12,209 nt of DNA from Clostridiales bacterium (GCA_029267975.1 JAJUHH010000046.1:1-12209), one strand, 5' to 3'; shown: positions 1-6,208, counted from the stretch's first letter. The notes: a model not told the origin generated them from the letters alone. Made by a program: numbers and translations.

Positions 1-1
1 A

Positions 2-733
2 TTATACAAAGGTGTGGAGGATGGAACAGTTTCTGCAAAGGATATTCTGACCTCTCTTCAGAAACAACTGCCTCTTTTAAAGGAGGAGGATGCTCTTAGG
101 CTATTTGTCAGTCCGGAATATCATAAGCTTCTGGAACAAGCCTTTCATGACAGATGGACCCTGACTCCGAAGCAAATGGCTGACAAAGAAGCCATTGATC
201 GGCTTTATCAGGCCCTTCAGGAGGATATGGACAAAATAAGCAAGTTAGTGAAATCCTTGACTGACCAGCAAGCGTCGGCACAGCTACAGGAACCCATAAA
301 AAATCTGCAGGAGAACCTGCAGTTTATGCATCATTTAAATGAGATATTTCCTTATATACAGCTTCCCCTTCAGCTTAGGGATCAAGAGGTTCATGGAGAG
401 CTTTATGTTTACTCCAAACGTAAGCTTCCCATTGACAAGGATAAGATCAGCCTGCTCCTTCATCTGGATATGGAACGCCTGGGCTCTATGAATATTCACC
501 TGCAAATGGACCACAATATCATCAATGCATCCTTCTATATGGAGCAGCCTGAGGCAGAGCAGCTATTTCGGGAGAACATGCCCATGCTCACCAATGCCCT
601 GGAGAAAAAGGGCTACAGCCTGCGCAGTATGGTTACCGGTTCATACAAAAAACCGGATCTTCTTACAGAATTTATAGAGGACAACCTATCAGACAGTGAT
701 AGCAGCCGCTATAGCTTTGATATACGAACCTAA
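2..733 (+). CDS. FliK-like flagellar hook-length control protein, C-terminal part (5' end outside window)
   Basis: The reading frame is open from base 2 to the TAA at 731-733. The first possible start is a GTG at base 14 without a clear Shine-Dalgarno site, so the gene most likely begins left of the window. The visible 243 codons hold a helical, Gln/Leu-rich stretch (about 60-115, counted from the GTG) followed by an alpha/beta region at about 124-207. That region fits the FliK C-terminal (Flg_hook) pattern: alternating hydrophobic strands around LHLDMERLGSMNIHL, then NASFYMEQPEAEQLF, then a helix ending LEKKGYSL. In the family, this domain contacts the export switch FlhB and stops hook-subunit export. 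The tail after 210 is acidic and Ser/Asp-rich, probably disordered. It converges with the PilZ gene across a shared hairpin. The assignment rests on domain pattern only; a divergent paralogue not used in hook assembly is possible. Confidence 0.62.
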   Translation, partial: LYKGVEDGTVSAKDILTSLQKQLPLLKEEDALRLFVSPEYHKLLEQAFHDRWTLTPKQMADKEAIDRLYQALQEDMDKISKLVKSLTDQQASAQLQEPIKNLQENLQFMHHLNEIFPYIQLPLQLRDQEVHGELYVYSKRKLPIDKDKISLLLHLDMERLGSMNIHLQMDHNIINASFYMEQPEAEQLFRENMPMLTNALEKKGYSLRSMVTGSYKKPDLLTEFIEDNLSDSDSSRYSFDIRT

Positions 734-828
734 GGTACCTTAAGACTGACTGATTATGACTTATCAATCTATCCTGCTAATCAAGGAGCTGTTGTAAATA
801 AAACATGTAACTTCTGTAAATAACCTAA

Positions 829-857
829 GAGCTGCTGCATTTATTATGCAGCAGCTC
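829..857. terminator. Hairpin between converging genes
   Basis: A perfect 12-bp stem (gagctgctgcat / atgcagcagctc) with a 5-nt loop lies between the FliK-like gene (+) and the PilZ gene (-). The flanks are only moderately T-rich on each strand: TTAGGTTATTT follows on the minus strand, and caattcatctg on the plus strand. It is probably a bidirectional terminator, without a textbook U-tract. Confidence 0.6.
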
Positions 858-869
858 CAATTCATCTGC

Positions 870-1217
870 TTATTCTTCACTTAATCTCTTATCGTACTCT
901 TCAAATATGTAAGATAATACGGATGCCATGCCCACAAACTCACAGCCATAAATAAAAGCGTCTCCATCAGGCTGACTGCGGATGATCTTAATGACACAAT
1001 GCAAGGTATCTTCCGTCCCCAAATTAATATTTGCATTGAAATAATAATCCATAGGCAAGATACTCTTAGTACGGAAACCAATCCCGGTCTTTGATATATT
1101 CAATACTTCAATGGGCGCATGCAGATCTCTTACCTGAATATTATCCTGCTTATAGAGATTTAATATTTCAAGTGTAAGTGTAACCGGCATTCTTTTTGCT
1201 CTTCTTCTCTCCTCCAT
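870..1217 (-). CDS. PilZ domain protein (c-di-GMP binding)
   Basis: A 115-residue protein that is almost entirely one PilZ domain. The two c-di-GMP contact motifs are present: the N-terminal arginine motif in EERRRAKRM (R5 and R9 as RxxxR) and NISKTG (N40-G45) as D/NxSxxG. No membrane segment or enzymatic domain is visible, so it would be a stand-alone cytoplasmic receptor passing c-di-GMP level to a partner such as the flagellar motor, exopolysaccharide machinery or a regulator. The start is the ATG at 1217: it has GGAGG with a 7-nt spacer and puts the Arg motif at the N-terminus as is usual. An ATG 33 bases upstream lacks such a site. It has its own promoter (1265-1292). The FliK-like gene next door fits a motility theme but is on the other strand. 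Confidence 0.85.
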   Translation of the reverse strand: MEERRRAKRMPVTLTLEILNLYKQDNIQVRDLHAPIEVLNISKTGIGFRTKSILPMDYYFNANINLGTEDTLHCVIKIIRSQPDGDAFIYGCEFVGMASVLSYIFEEYDKRLSEE

Positions 1218-1264
1218 AAGGACACCTCCGCTTATCTTAAGTACAATCAATCAAATCCATATCC

Positions 1265-1292
1265 ATTATAACACATCTGTACTATTTGTACA
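1265..1292 (-). promoter_or_regulatory. Promoter of the PilZ gene
   Basis: On the minus strand: TGTACA (1292-1287, 4/6 to TTGACA), a 16-nt spacer, and a consensus TATAAT (1270-1265) preceded by TGT, i.e. an extended -10. It lies about 48 bases upstream of the chosen start. The stretch AGATGTGTTATA here recurs in the xylanase promoter. Confidence 0.6.
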
Positions 1293-1344
1293 GGAGATTA
1301 CCAGATGCTTCCTAAGCATTTTAACGCACATACTTATCTATATG

Positions 1345-1689
1345 CTAAAAATTGCTTCCGTTCCAGCCCCAGGTTGAAATCTCCTGATAGGTTACATAAA
1401 TACAATCTGCAGCAATACCAAGTTCTTCATGAATAATCTCAGTGATTGCCCTGGTCAGATTTTGATATGCATCTGCGGTGGATTTTCCAAATAACTTAAC
1501 CTCCACATAGGCCAAGGGCTTCGCATCGCTGCCCTGAAAGAACATGGTGCAGGTATCCTCAAAGGAAAGCATGAGCCAGCTCTCACTTTTGCCGGGAAGA
1601 AGTTGAATCGCCTCCCCGAATTTTGCCTTCAGGGAAAGCTTCTTCTCCTGACTGATTGCAATGCTTGTCTTTGTTGATATAAATGGCAT
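1345..1689 (-). CDS. MIF / phenylpyruvate tautomerase family protein
   Basis: A 114-residue protein matching macrophage migration inhibitory factor in length and fold pattern. MIF-family tautomerases use an N-terminal proline, exposed after Met removal, as catalytic base. Here the second of two close ATGs (1689) gives MPFIS and has AGGAAG 6 nt upstream, while the first ATG (1695) would bury the proline and abut the ribosome binding site, so 1689 is chosen. Other family marks: GK at 33-34 (Lys32 of mammalian MIF), YVTY with the MIF Tyr95 position kept and Asn97 replaced by Thr, and the C-terminal WGWNGSNF, close to GWNNSTF of MIF. The likely activity is keto-enol tautomerisation of phenylpyruvate-like compounds; the physiological substrate is unknown. 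It is monocistronic with its own promoter inside the upstream terminator. Confidence 0.85.
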   Translation of the reverse strand: MPFISTKTSIAISQEKKLSLKAKFGEAIQLLPGKSESWLMLSFEDTCTMFFQGSDAKPLAYVEVKLFGKSTADAYQNLTRAITEIIHEELGIAADCIYVTYQEISTWGWNGSNF

Positions 1690-1722
1690 AATCATCTTCC
1701 TTCCATAGTAATATTTTCCTTA

Positions 1723-1751
1723 ATCATAGCAAAAAAATGATGGCTTGTCAC
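1723..1751 (-). promoter_or_regulatory. Promoter of the MIF-family gene
   Basis: Minus strand: GTGACA (1751-1746, 5/6), 17-nt spacer, TATGAT (1728-1723, 5/6) with an extended TGC before it. The -35 box lies in the loop and stem of the xylanase terminator, and the terminator T-tract forms part of the spacer. The start codon is 33 bases past the -10. Confidence 0.65.
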
Positions 1752-1772
1752 TTACCTTTCACAAGCCATCAT
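1731..1772 (-). terminator. Rho-independent terminator of the xylanase gene
   Basis: Perfect 12-bp stem (minus strand ATGATGGCTTGT, 1772-1761, with ACAAGCCATCAT, 1748-1737) and a 12-nt loop. The stem closes onto a seven-T run (1737-1731) in the minus direction. It lies 66 bases past the xylanase stop codon. Confidence 0.9.
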
Positions 1773-1837
1773 AAAATTGTCTAACTCTACCTTTTGCAGC
1801 TGCATTAACCGCTTTCATGTAAATAGCTAACATCCAA

Positions 1838-3178
1838 TTACTTAGGCATGATATCCTTACTTAAGGCAGCACCCCAAAAAGCTGCTTTCGGTACCAGGTC
1901 CTTATCAAATAATAAGGGATAGCTGGCTGCTCCGGGCTTATTCAGCCAGGAAACATCATCTGTAAGCCCCCAGAAGGTTACATTACTGATATTAGCTATT
2001 CCCTCATCCTTCAGCTTCTTAAAGCTCAGAAACAACTGCTTATACCTGGAAGCTTGACTTGTCAAAGCATATGCCGTATTATCCGTTAAGTTCATATCTA
2101 GCTCAGTGATTTGAAGCTCTAAGCCCAGCTCTGCATATTTACAGATGGAGGCTTCTACCTGGGCCAGAGAAGGATAATTGATCTGCAGATGATTTTGCAA
2201 TCCAATTCCGTCAATTAATTTCTTATCCTTTAAGTTCTCCACAATGGGTATGATCGCATTTAGTTTAGATGACTCCTCCGTATTATAATCATTATAAAAT
2301 AATTTTACAGCAGGATCAGCATACTTGCGGGCATACTCAAATGCCCTCTCAATATACTCAGGACCGATCACCTGATACCATAAGCTTCCCGACCGATATC
2401 CGCCTTCCTGGCCATCTGCAGGCTCGACCCCTTCGTTCACCACATCCCAGGCATAGATCAAGCCGGGATAATTGGCCTGGGTGTATTCCAGTACATTTTT
2501 GATATAGTTCTCCATACGCTTCAGCATGAGTTCCTTGGTCACCAAGGGAGCAGCGGCATCCTTGGCATACCCTTGCTTAAACAGCCACTCCGGTGTCTGA
2601 CTGTGCCATACCAATACGTGCCCCCGTACAGGGATACCATTCTCCTGGGCAAATTGCAGCAAGGGATCCACTTTGCTGAAATTCACCTGTGGATTGTCAT
2701 CAAAGTCAGGATTTGAAATGCAGGCGGTATAATCCAGAAGGCTCTCCGGCTTCAACTCATTTTCCGCTGTAATACTATTAAACTGCTGCTTGATTAGCTC
2801 CTGACGCTCCGCTGAAAAGGACCTGAGGCTTGCAGCCACTCCTATACTGAAGTAGTCTGTATAGATTTTTTTCAGTGAAGGAAGCTCTGTCTCAGGATGC
2901 GTTACCGCCTCTGCCTTCCCATCCTTATGTATATCAGCTTCCTGAAACGGACTGGTGACGACGTTATTCCCCTCCTGTGTCGAGCTTGCTTTATGCTCTT
3001 GCTCTGGGTTTGCTTTCGTCCCTTCCGCCTGTGGCTGAGCGGTCGGTGTCAGTTCTATAGAGGCCTGATGGGAATTGTCCATGTTTTTGCAGCCTCCAAA
3101 TACCCAGGTACTGATTAATAGAAGAAAAAAGCATACCGATTGAAATAAATGTTGTTTGCTACAGTGATATTTTCTCAT
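1838..3178 (-). CDS. Secreted GH10 endo-1,4-beta-xylanase, lipoprotein
   Basis: A 446-residue glycoside hydrolase family 10 enzyme that cleaves internal beta-1,4 bonds of xylan. Residues 1-29 form a signal peptide (basic start, hydrophobic 15-28) ending FGGC; Cys30 suits lipid attachment, which would anchor the enzyme on the outer face of the membrane. Residues 31-98 are a Thr/Gln/Glu/Ala-rich linker, followed by the GH10 barrel (about 100-440). Visible motifs: TAENELKPE (137-145), HVLVWHSQTPEW (187-198), WDVVNEG with acid/base Glu249, QNH (328-330), ITELD with nucleophile Glu359, and TFWGLTDDVSWL (401-412). No carbohydrate-binding module is present. An in-frame TAA lies about eight codons upstream, so the ATG at 3178 is the only well-placed start, but it has no good Shine-Dalgarno site. 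A strong terminator follows. The GH43 gene at the right edge would act on the oligosaccharides or side chains. Confidence 0.95.
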   Translation of the reverse strand: MRKYHCSKQHLFQSVCFFLLLISTWVFGGCKNMDNSHQASIELTPTAQPQAEGTKANPEQEHKASSTQEGNNVVTSPFQEADIHKDGKAEAVTHPETELPSLKKIYTDYFSIGVAASLRSFSAERQELIKQQFNSITAENELKPESLLDYTACISNPDFDDNPQVNFSKVDPLLQFAQENGIPVRGHVLVWHSQTPEWLFKQGYAKDAAAPLVTKELMLKRMENYIKNVLEYTQANYPGLIYAWDVVNEGVEPADGQEGGYRSGSLWYQVIGPEYIERAFEYARKYADPAVKLFYNDYNTEESSKLNAIIPIVENLKDKKLIDGIGLQNHLQINYPSLAQVEASICKYAELGLELQITELDMNLTDNTAYALTSQASRYKQLFLSFKKLKDEGIANISNVTFWGLTDDVSWLNKPGAASYPLLFDKDLVPKAAFWGAALSKDIMPK

Positions 3179-3276
3179 GAATAATATCTGCAGAATATAT
3201 TACCATCCCATACGATAATTCTTCTGCATCCCCCTTCCAAAAGAATAGTTTAGTATGTGAACTAAGTATCCTCTTT

Positions 3277-3305
3277 ACTATAACACATCTTCCAGAAAAA
3301 TACAA
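3277..3305 (-). promoter_or_regulatory. Candidate promoter of the xylanase gene
   Basis: Minus strand: TTGTAT (3305-3300, weak), 17-nt spacer, TATAGT (3282-3277) with an extended TGT. It predicts an untranslated leader of about 90 bases. The -10 region shares AGATGTGTTATA with the PilZ promoter. The weak -35 leaves room for an activator. The rest of 3179-3384 is AT-rich with nothing else I can name. Confidence 0.45.
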
Positions 3306-3384
3306 AGGAATATCTTAAATAAATGAAATCAAATACATTAATTTAATTTTTCAAGCATGAAAAGTTAAGAGAAATCATCTCATC

Positions 3385-3972
3385 TTACTCAGCCGGGACG
3401 TATCTATTCCCATAGGACGCTCTTGCTTCATCAGAATACTGTTTTACAAATGCACTTTTCGCATCGGTATACCCGTCTCTGTTATATTGGTACTCTTTTA
3501 TCAGACGCCTCTTTAAACTGGCATATTCTTGGGCAATCTCCCTATGTTCTATGAGGTAATCTCTGAAATATAATTCGTCCCAATCTCCCAGGTAACGAAC
3601 ATGCAGATGATAGACCTTCTCTGCAAAGCCTTCCGGTGTATAGCCTTGATTAAAGGACATCTGCAGCTGTGGGAGCTCTTTCTGTGACATGAGAGTCCAT
3701 CCGCTGTCAATCAGCTTATTCTTCACCTCAGCAATATCCTGACAAGAGTCAAGCTCCAAAAGGATGTCAACTGTAGGCTTGGCAAGCAGTCCTGCTACTG
3801 CTGTACTTCCGATATGGTTAATTCTTCTTATAATATCACTTCCCAAAGTATGAAGAAGCTTATCCCTCTCCTCCTCATACCATCCTTTATAGTCCGGATT
3901 ATGTTCCTTCAGTATAATAGGAAATAAGTGCCACAGCTCTTCCAAGGTCATTTCAGATAATGCTTTCCTCAT
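3385..3972 (-). CDS. GrpB family (UPF0157) nucleotidyltransferase-fold protein
   Basis: A 195-residue protein with the GrpB/UPF0157 signature INHIGSTAVAGLLAKPTVDI (51-70). The GS pair (55-56) and the Asp after KPTV (69) match the active-site strand of the nucleotidyltransferase fold. HLHVRYLGD (122-130) and the Tyr/Lys-rich C-terminal helices are also family features. Relatives are found alone or fused to dephospho-CoA kinase; the substrate is not established, so no reaction is assigned. The start at 3972 has GGAG 6 nt upstream. Many relatives begin near Met8, but that codon has no comparable site. It has its own promoter and runs toward the xylanase gene; I see no strong terminator between the two. 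Confidence 0.85.
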   Translation of the reverse strand: MRKALSEMTLEELWHLFPIILKEHNPDYKGWYEEERDKLLHTLGSDIIRRINHIGSTAVAGLLAKPTVDILLELDSCQDIAEVKNKLIDSGWTLMSQKELPQLQMSFNQGYTPEGFAEKVYHLHVRYLGDWDELYFRDYLIEHREIAQEYASLKRRLIKEYQYNRDGYTDAKSAFVKQYSDEARASYGNRYVPAE

Positions 3973-4023
3973 AATAGGCTCCTTCTATATTGCTCTATGA
4001 AATAGATTACGTATACTGCATTT

Positions 4024-4052
4024 AGTCTAACTGAAATGTATAATTATGTCAA
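4024..4052 (-). promoter_or_regulatory. Promoter of the GrpB-family gene
   Basis: Minus strand: perfect TTGACA (4052-4047), 17-nt spacer, TAGACT (4029-4024, 4/6). It lies about 50 bases upstream of the start codon. Confidence 0.6.
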
Positions 4053-4124
4053 ATACTCAGTTCATATCAGATTATCAGATATACTATTTACTCATCAACA
4101 AATCCGATCATATGTTTGCTTTCC

Positions 4125-4153
4125 TAGACATATCCAATTATATATGATATACT
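4125..4153 (+). promoter_or_regulatory. Promoter of the kinase-like gene
   Basis: TAGACA (4125-4130, 5/6), 17-nt spacer, TATACT (4148-4153, 5/6). Transcription would start near 4160, leaving a leader of about 165 bases before the ATG at 4325. Confidence 0.6.
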
Positions 4154-4174
4154 TTTTATAAGGTAATAGGATAC

Positions 4175-4220
4175 AGCCAACCAAGGTGCTTCATTCGTTG
4201 ACTCACCAACTATATTGGCT
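4175..4220 (+). repeat. Nested inverted repeat in the predicted leader
   Basis: agccaa (4175-4180) pairs with ttggct (4215-4220), and inside it ggtg (4185-4188) pairs with cacc (4204-4207). Together they could form an interrupted stem-loop in the leader RNA. The pairing is short, so this is tentative. Confidence 0.35.
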
Positions 4221-4257
4221 AAGGATTTGTTATTGCATTAATAAAAATGCACAATAA

Positions 4258-4298
4258 AAATGATTATCCCAACTGCCAAAAGCTGTGGATAATCATTT
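4258..4298. repeat. Perfect 12-bp inverted repeat before the kinase-like gene
   Basis: aaatgattatcc (4258-4269) is the exact reverse complement of ggataatcattt (4287-4298), with a 17-nt loop. The plus strand continues ATATTAATTCT; the minus strand continues TTTTTATTG, a better T-tract. It could be an attenuator for the rightward gene, or a terminator stopping leftward antisense transcription. Confidence 0.55.
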
Positions 4299-4324
4299 AT
4301 ATTAATTCTATAGGATGGTGTGAA

Positions 4325-5182
4325 ATGCAGGAAATCAAAGGTTATGATGCCGATACAATAATCGACTCCATGGATGGTATTTCTTTTCGACTGAAGTCCC
4401 CCTATGACATGTCCTTTCTTAAGGAATATGGCAGAGTCTTCAAGATCTATGATGACCAGGATTCCGGTAATCTCTGCTTTGGTCTGCAGCAGGGAAACAA
4501 ACGTTATTTTGTCAAGTTCGCTGGTGCACCTACGGTGCGATATCATGGAACAGCCCAGGATGCCATTCATCGATTAAAAGCTACTGTTCCGATCTATGAG
4601 GATTTGGCTCACCCGAATTTGATCAAATTTGTCAAGGCCGAGGAGATCGGCGGTGGATACGCTGTCCTATTTGAATGGACGGATGCTGAGTGTATGGGCA
4701 GGATGTATCCAAAATCCAGACAGAAATTCCTGCAAATGTCCCTTGAAAGCAAGCAGCAGGTATTTGATGATATTTTATCTTTTCATGCCTTTGCACATGC
4801 AAAGGGATATGTAGCCATTGATTTCTATGACGGCAGTATTCTTTATGATTTTGCGGCAGGAAAAACCATGCTCTGTGATATTGATTTCTATGCCAAAATG
4901 CCTTATGTCAATACTATGGGCAGAATGTGGGGATCGTCCCGCTTCATGTCACCGGAAGAGTTTGAGCTGGGAGCCAGCATTGATGAAGTGACCAATGTCT
5001 ACCTCATGGGAGCCACTGCATTTGCCTTATTTGCAGATTATGAGAGGACAGCAGATGCCTGGGTTCTCAGTGAAGCCCTCTATCAGGTGGCTCTTAAGGC
5101 TGTCAGCAGGGACCGCAGCCAGCGTCAGCAGTCCATCCCGCAGTTTATGGAGGAATGGAAGGTCTGCCTAGACTCCCTTTAG
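4325..5182 (+). CDS. Protein-kinase-fold protein with atypical catalytic loop
   Basis: 285 residues from the ATG at 4325, chosen because AGGATGGTG lies just upstream. The whole protein reads as one eukaryotic-like kinase domain. Visible landmarks: VK64 in KRYFVKF (ATP-binding lysine), Glu92 as candidate helix-C glutamate, HPNLIKF, a hinge near VLFEW (114-118), a catalytic-loop equivalent AIDFYDGSILYD (164-175), CDIDF (184-188) for DFG, SPEE (209-212) for APE, VYLMGAT (225-231) in helix F, and SRDRSQR with Arg267. The Asp of HRD (166) and of DFG (187) are kept, but His-Arg are Ala-Ile, the catalytic-loop Lys is Tyr, the metal-binding Asn is Ser171 and the DFG Gly is Tyr. It may be a pseudokinase or an unusual kinase. 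No membrane segment or sensor domain is seen. It converges with the flavoprotein gene; no partner is evident from context. Confidence 0.7.
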   Translation: MQEIKGYDADTIIDSMDGISFRLKSPYDMSFLKEYGRVFKIYDDQDSGNLCFGLQQGNKRYFVKFAGAPTVRYHGTAQDAIHRLKATVPIYEDLAHPNLIKFVKAEEIGGGYAVLFEWTDAECMGRMYPKSRQKFLQMSLESKQQVFDDILSFHAFAHAKGYVAIDFYDGSILYDFAAGKTMLCDIDFYAKMPYVNTMGRMWGSSRFMSPEEFELGASIDEVTNVYLMGATAFALFADYERTADAWVLSEALYQVALKAVSRDRSQRQQSIPQFMEEWKVCLDSL

Positions 5183-5188
5183 GAATCA

Positions 5189-5256
5189 AGGATACCAAAC
5201 TCCTCATAAAAATGGAATAGTCCTTAGTATGTAAATAAGGAATTATAAGGTATCCT
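5189..5256. terminator. Possible weak terminator between converging genes
   Basis: aggatacc (5189-5196) pairs with ggtatcct (5249-5256), enclosing a smaller stem tcctta / taagga (5221-5226, 5236-5241). The right arm lies inside the last codons of the flavoprotein gene and there is no clear T-tract, so this is a weak call. Confidence 0.3.
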
Positions 5257-5680
5257 CCAGCTCGCTTACAGAGAATAAGTGCTTTTTCAAACCATGATAG
5301 TAATTTCCCTGCTCAGCAGTAAAGCATAGTATACTATAATCCGGGTCAGTCGGTCCAAGGGGATAATATATTTCCTGGCCATCCTGCCAGAATGCCGCTT
5401 TGGTTTCATTATCTGTGAGGACCTTCATCTGTCCGGTAAACATTACTCCATGGATACCTTCCGAATCAAGAAAATAGATGCACGCCTGCGGACGCTTCAC
5501 AAAATGCCCGGTGCGAATTGATGAGGTATTGGTAGAAAACCAGAAGGTCCGAACCCCATCATTCCTGGCCCGAAACATAGCCTTTGCATTGGGAAAACCC
5601 TTGTCATCAATGGAACATACGATCACGTCCCTGCTTGTGTTGACCAATCTTATAATCTCCTGTTTTACTTGCTGATCCAT
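5243..5680 (-). CDS. Pyridoxamine 5'-phosphate oxidase-like FMN-binding protein
   Basis: A 145-residue single-domain protein of the split-barrel flavin-binding group (PNPOx-like, general stress protein 26 type). Pattern seen: VIVCSIDDKGFPNAKAMF as the first strands, TFWFSTNTSSIRTGHFVKRP containing the Ser/Thr and Lys region that usually binds FMN phosphate, then ACIYFLD, GVMFTGQMKVLTD, and a Tyr-rich tail with two aromatic clusters. Such proteins bind FMN or F420 and act as small oxidoreductases or flavin stores; the substrate cannot be read here. The start at 5680 has AAGGAGG 8 nt upstream. It lies 81 bases behind the MarR gene on the same strand and is likely its regulated partner. A true PdxH is longer and makes pyridoxal phosphate; this is not that enzyme. 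Confidence 0.8.
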   Translation of the reverse strand: MDQQVKQEIIRLVNTSRDVIVCSIDDKGFPNAKAMFRARNDGVRTFWFSTNTSSIRTGHFVKRPQACIYFLDSEGIHGVMFTGQMKVLTDNETKAAFWQDGQEIYYPLGPTDPDYSILCFTAEQGNYYHGLKKHLFSVSELEDTL

Positions 5681-5726
5681 CTATAAAGCCTCCTTTTAAT
5701 TCACATTAATAATTTATAATACAATC

Positions 5727-5745
5727 ATGAAAGTCTGCCTTTCAT
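5727..5745 (-). other. Small hairpin between the marR-like and flavoprotein genes
   Basis: atgaaag / ctttcat, a 7-bp stem with a 5-nt loop, inside the 81-base gap. On the minus strand it is followed by TGATTGTATTAT, which is not a clean T-run. It may reduce but probably does not stop read-through. Confidence 0.3.
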
Positions 5746-5761
5746 AATTAATTCCTTTGCT

Positions 5762-6187
5762 CTATACTTCAAGATTTTTGATAATCCTTTTTAACTGCTC
5801 TTCAAAGGCCAGGACTTCTTCCTCAGAAAATCCCCTGTAAAACAACTCATTCATCCGGTCCGAGACTTGGTCATAAGCCTCCTTGTATTCCCTGGCTTTC
5901 TGGGTTATGCTGATGATAATCTGTCTGCGGTTGTCAGGATCCGGCCTTCTTGTAATTAATCCGCAAGCCTCCATCCGGTCCAGCATACTGGTCAGGGTGG
6001 TCTTTGCAAGAGAGGTTAGACGGCCAATTTCACTTATGGTCAGGCTGTTATGCTCCCATAAAACATAAAGGATTCTTCCCTGCGCACCGTTAAAAGCATC
6101 AACCTTGCTTTCCTTTAGCATTTTTTCGAAAACTCTGCCCTGAAGTTGTTTTATCTGTGATATGAGAAAACCTCCGTTTGTCTTCAT
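5762..6187 (-). CDS. MarR family transcriptional regulator
   Basis: 141 residues with the MarR layout: N-terminal dimerisation helix, winged helix-turn-helix, C-terminal dimerisation helices. The DNA-binding part is LTISEIGRLTSLAKTTLTSM (49-68), followed by LDRMEACGLITRR and the wing DPDNRRQI (83-90) with the Asp/Arg pair typical of the family. MarR proteins usually repress their own operon and lose DNA binding when a small phenolic ligand or oxidation is sensed. The start at 6187 has GGAGG 7 nt upstream. Its promoter carries a double palindrome between the two promoter boxes, the expected place for self-repression. The flavoprotein gene follows at 81 bases on the same strand and is the likely co-regulated target; the inducer is unknown. 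Confidence 0.92.
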   Translation of the reverse strand: MKTNGGFLISQIKQLQGRVFEKMLKESKVDAFNGAQGRILYVLWEHNSLTISEIGRLTSLAKTTLTSMLDRMEACGLITRRPDPDNRRQIIISITQKAREYKEAYDQVSDRMNELFYRGFSEEEVLAFEEQLKRIIKNLEV

Positions 6188-6208
6188 CCCTGTCCCTCCT
6201 TACCATAT

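Larger units (their letters stand above)
3973..4324. other. Divergent regulatory region (about 350 bases without a gene)
   Basis: AT-rich DNA between the GrpB-family gene (-) and the kinase-like gene (+). It holds one promoter on each strand, a tandem repeat of TATCAGAT (4065-4080) just upstream of the leftward -35 box, and two inverted repeats in the predicted leader of the rightward gene. An ORF could start at 4247 in frame with the kinase-like gene, but it has no ribosome binding site and would run through the leader hairpin. Confidence 0.6.

Noticed and set aside
1277..1293. ctgtac / gtacag hairpin taken as a terminator of the MIF-family gene
   Set aside because: The stem has six pairs and no T-tract, and it lies inside the PilZ promoter.
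1305..1319. atgctt / aagcat hairpin taken as a terminator
   Set aside because: Six pairs with a 3-nt loop; the T-run is on the plus side, where there is no gene to terminate.
3348..3363. ttttca / tgaaaa hairpin taken as the GrpB-family gene terminator
   Set aside because: It is short, nearly all A/T, and lacks a T-run in the minus direction.
4247..4324. Upstream in-frame start adding 26 residues to the kinase-like protein
   Set aside because: There is no ribosome binding site at 4247, and the extension runs through a perfect hairpin. The ATG at 4325 has AGGATGGTG in front of it.
4238..4570. 110-codon open frame on the minus strand overlapping the start of the kinase-like gene
   Set aside because: It is antisense to recognisable kinase-fold coding sequence and lacks a ribosome binding site.
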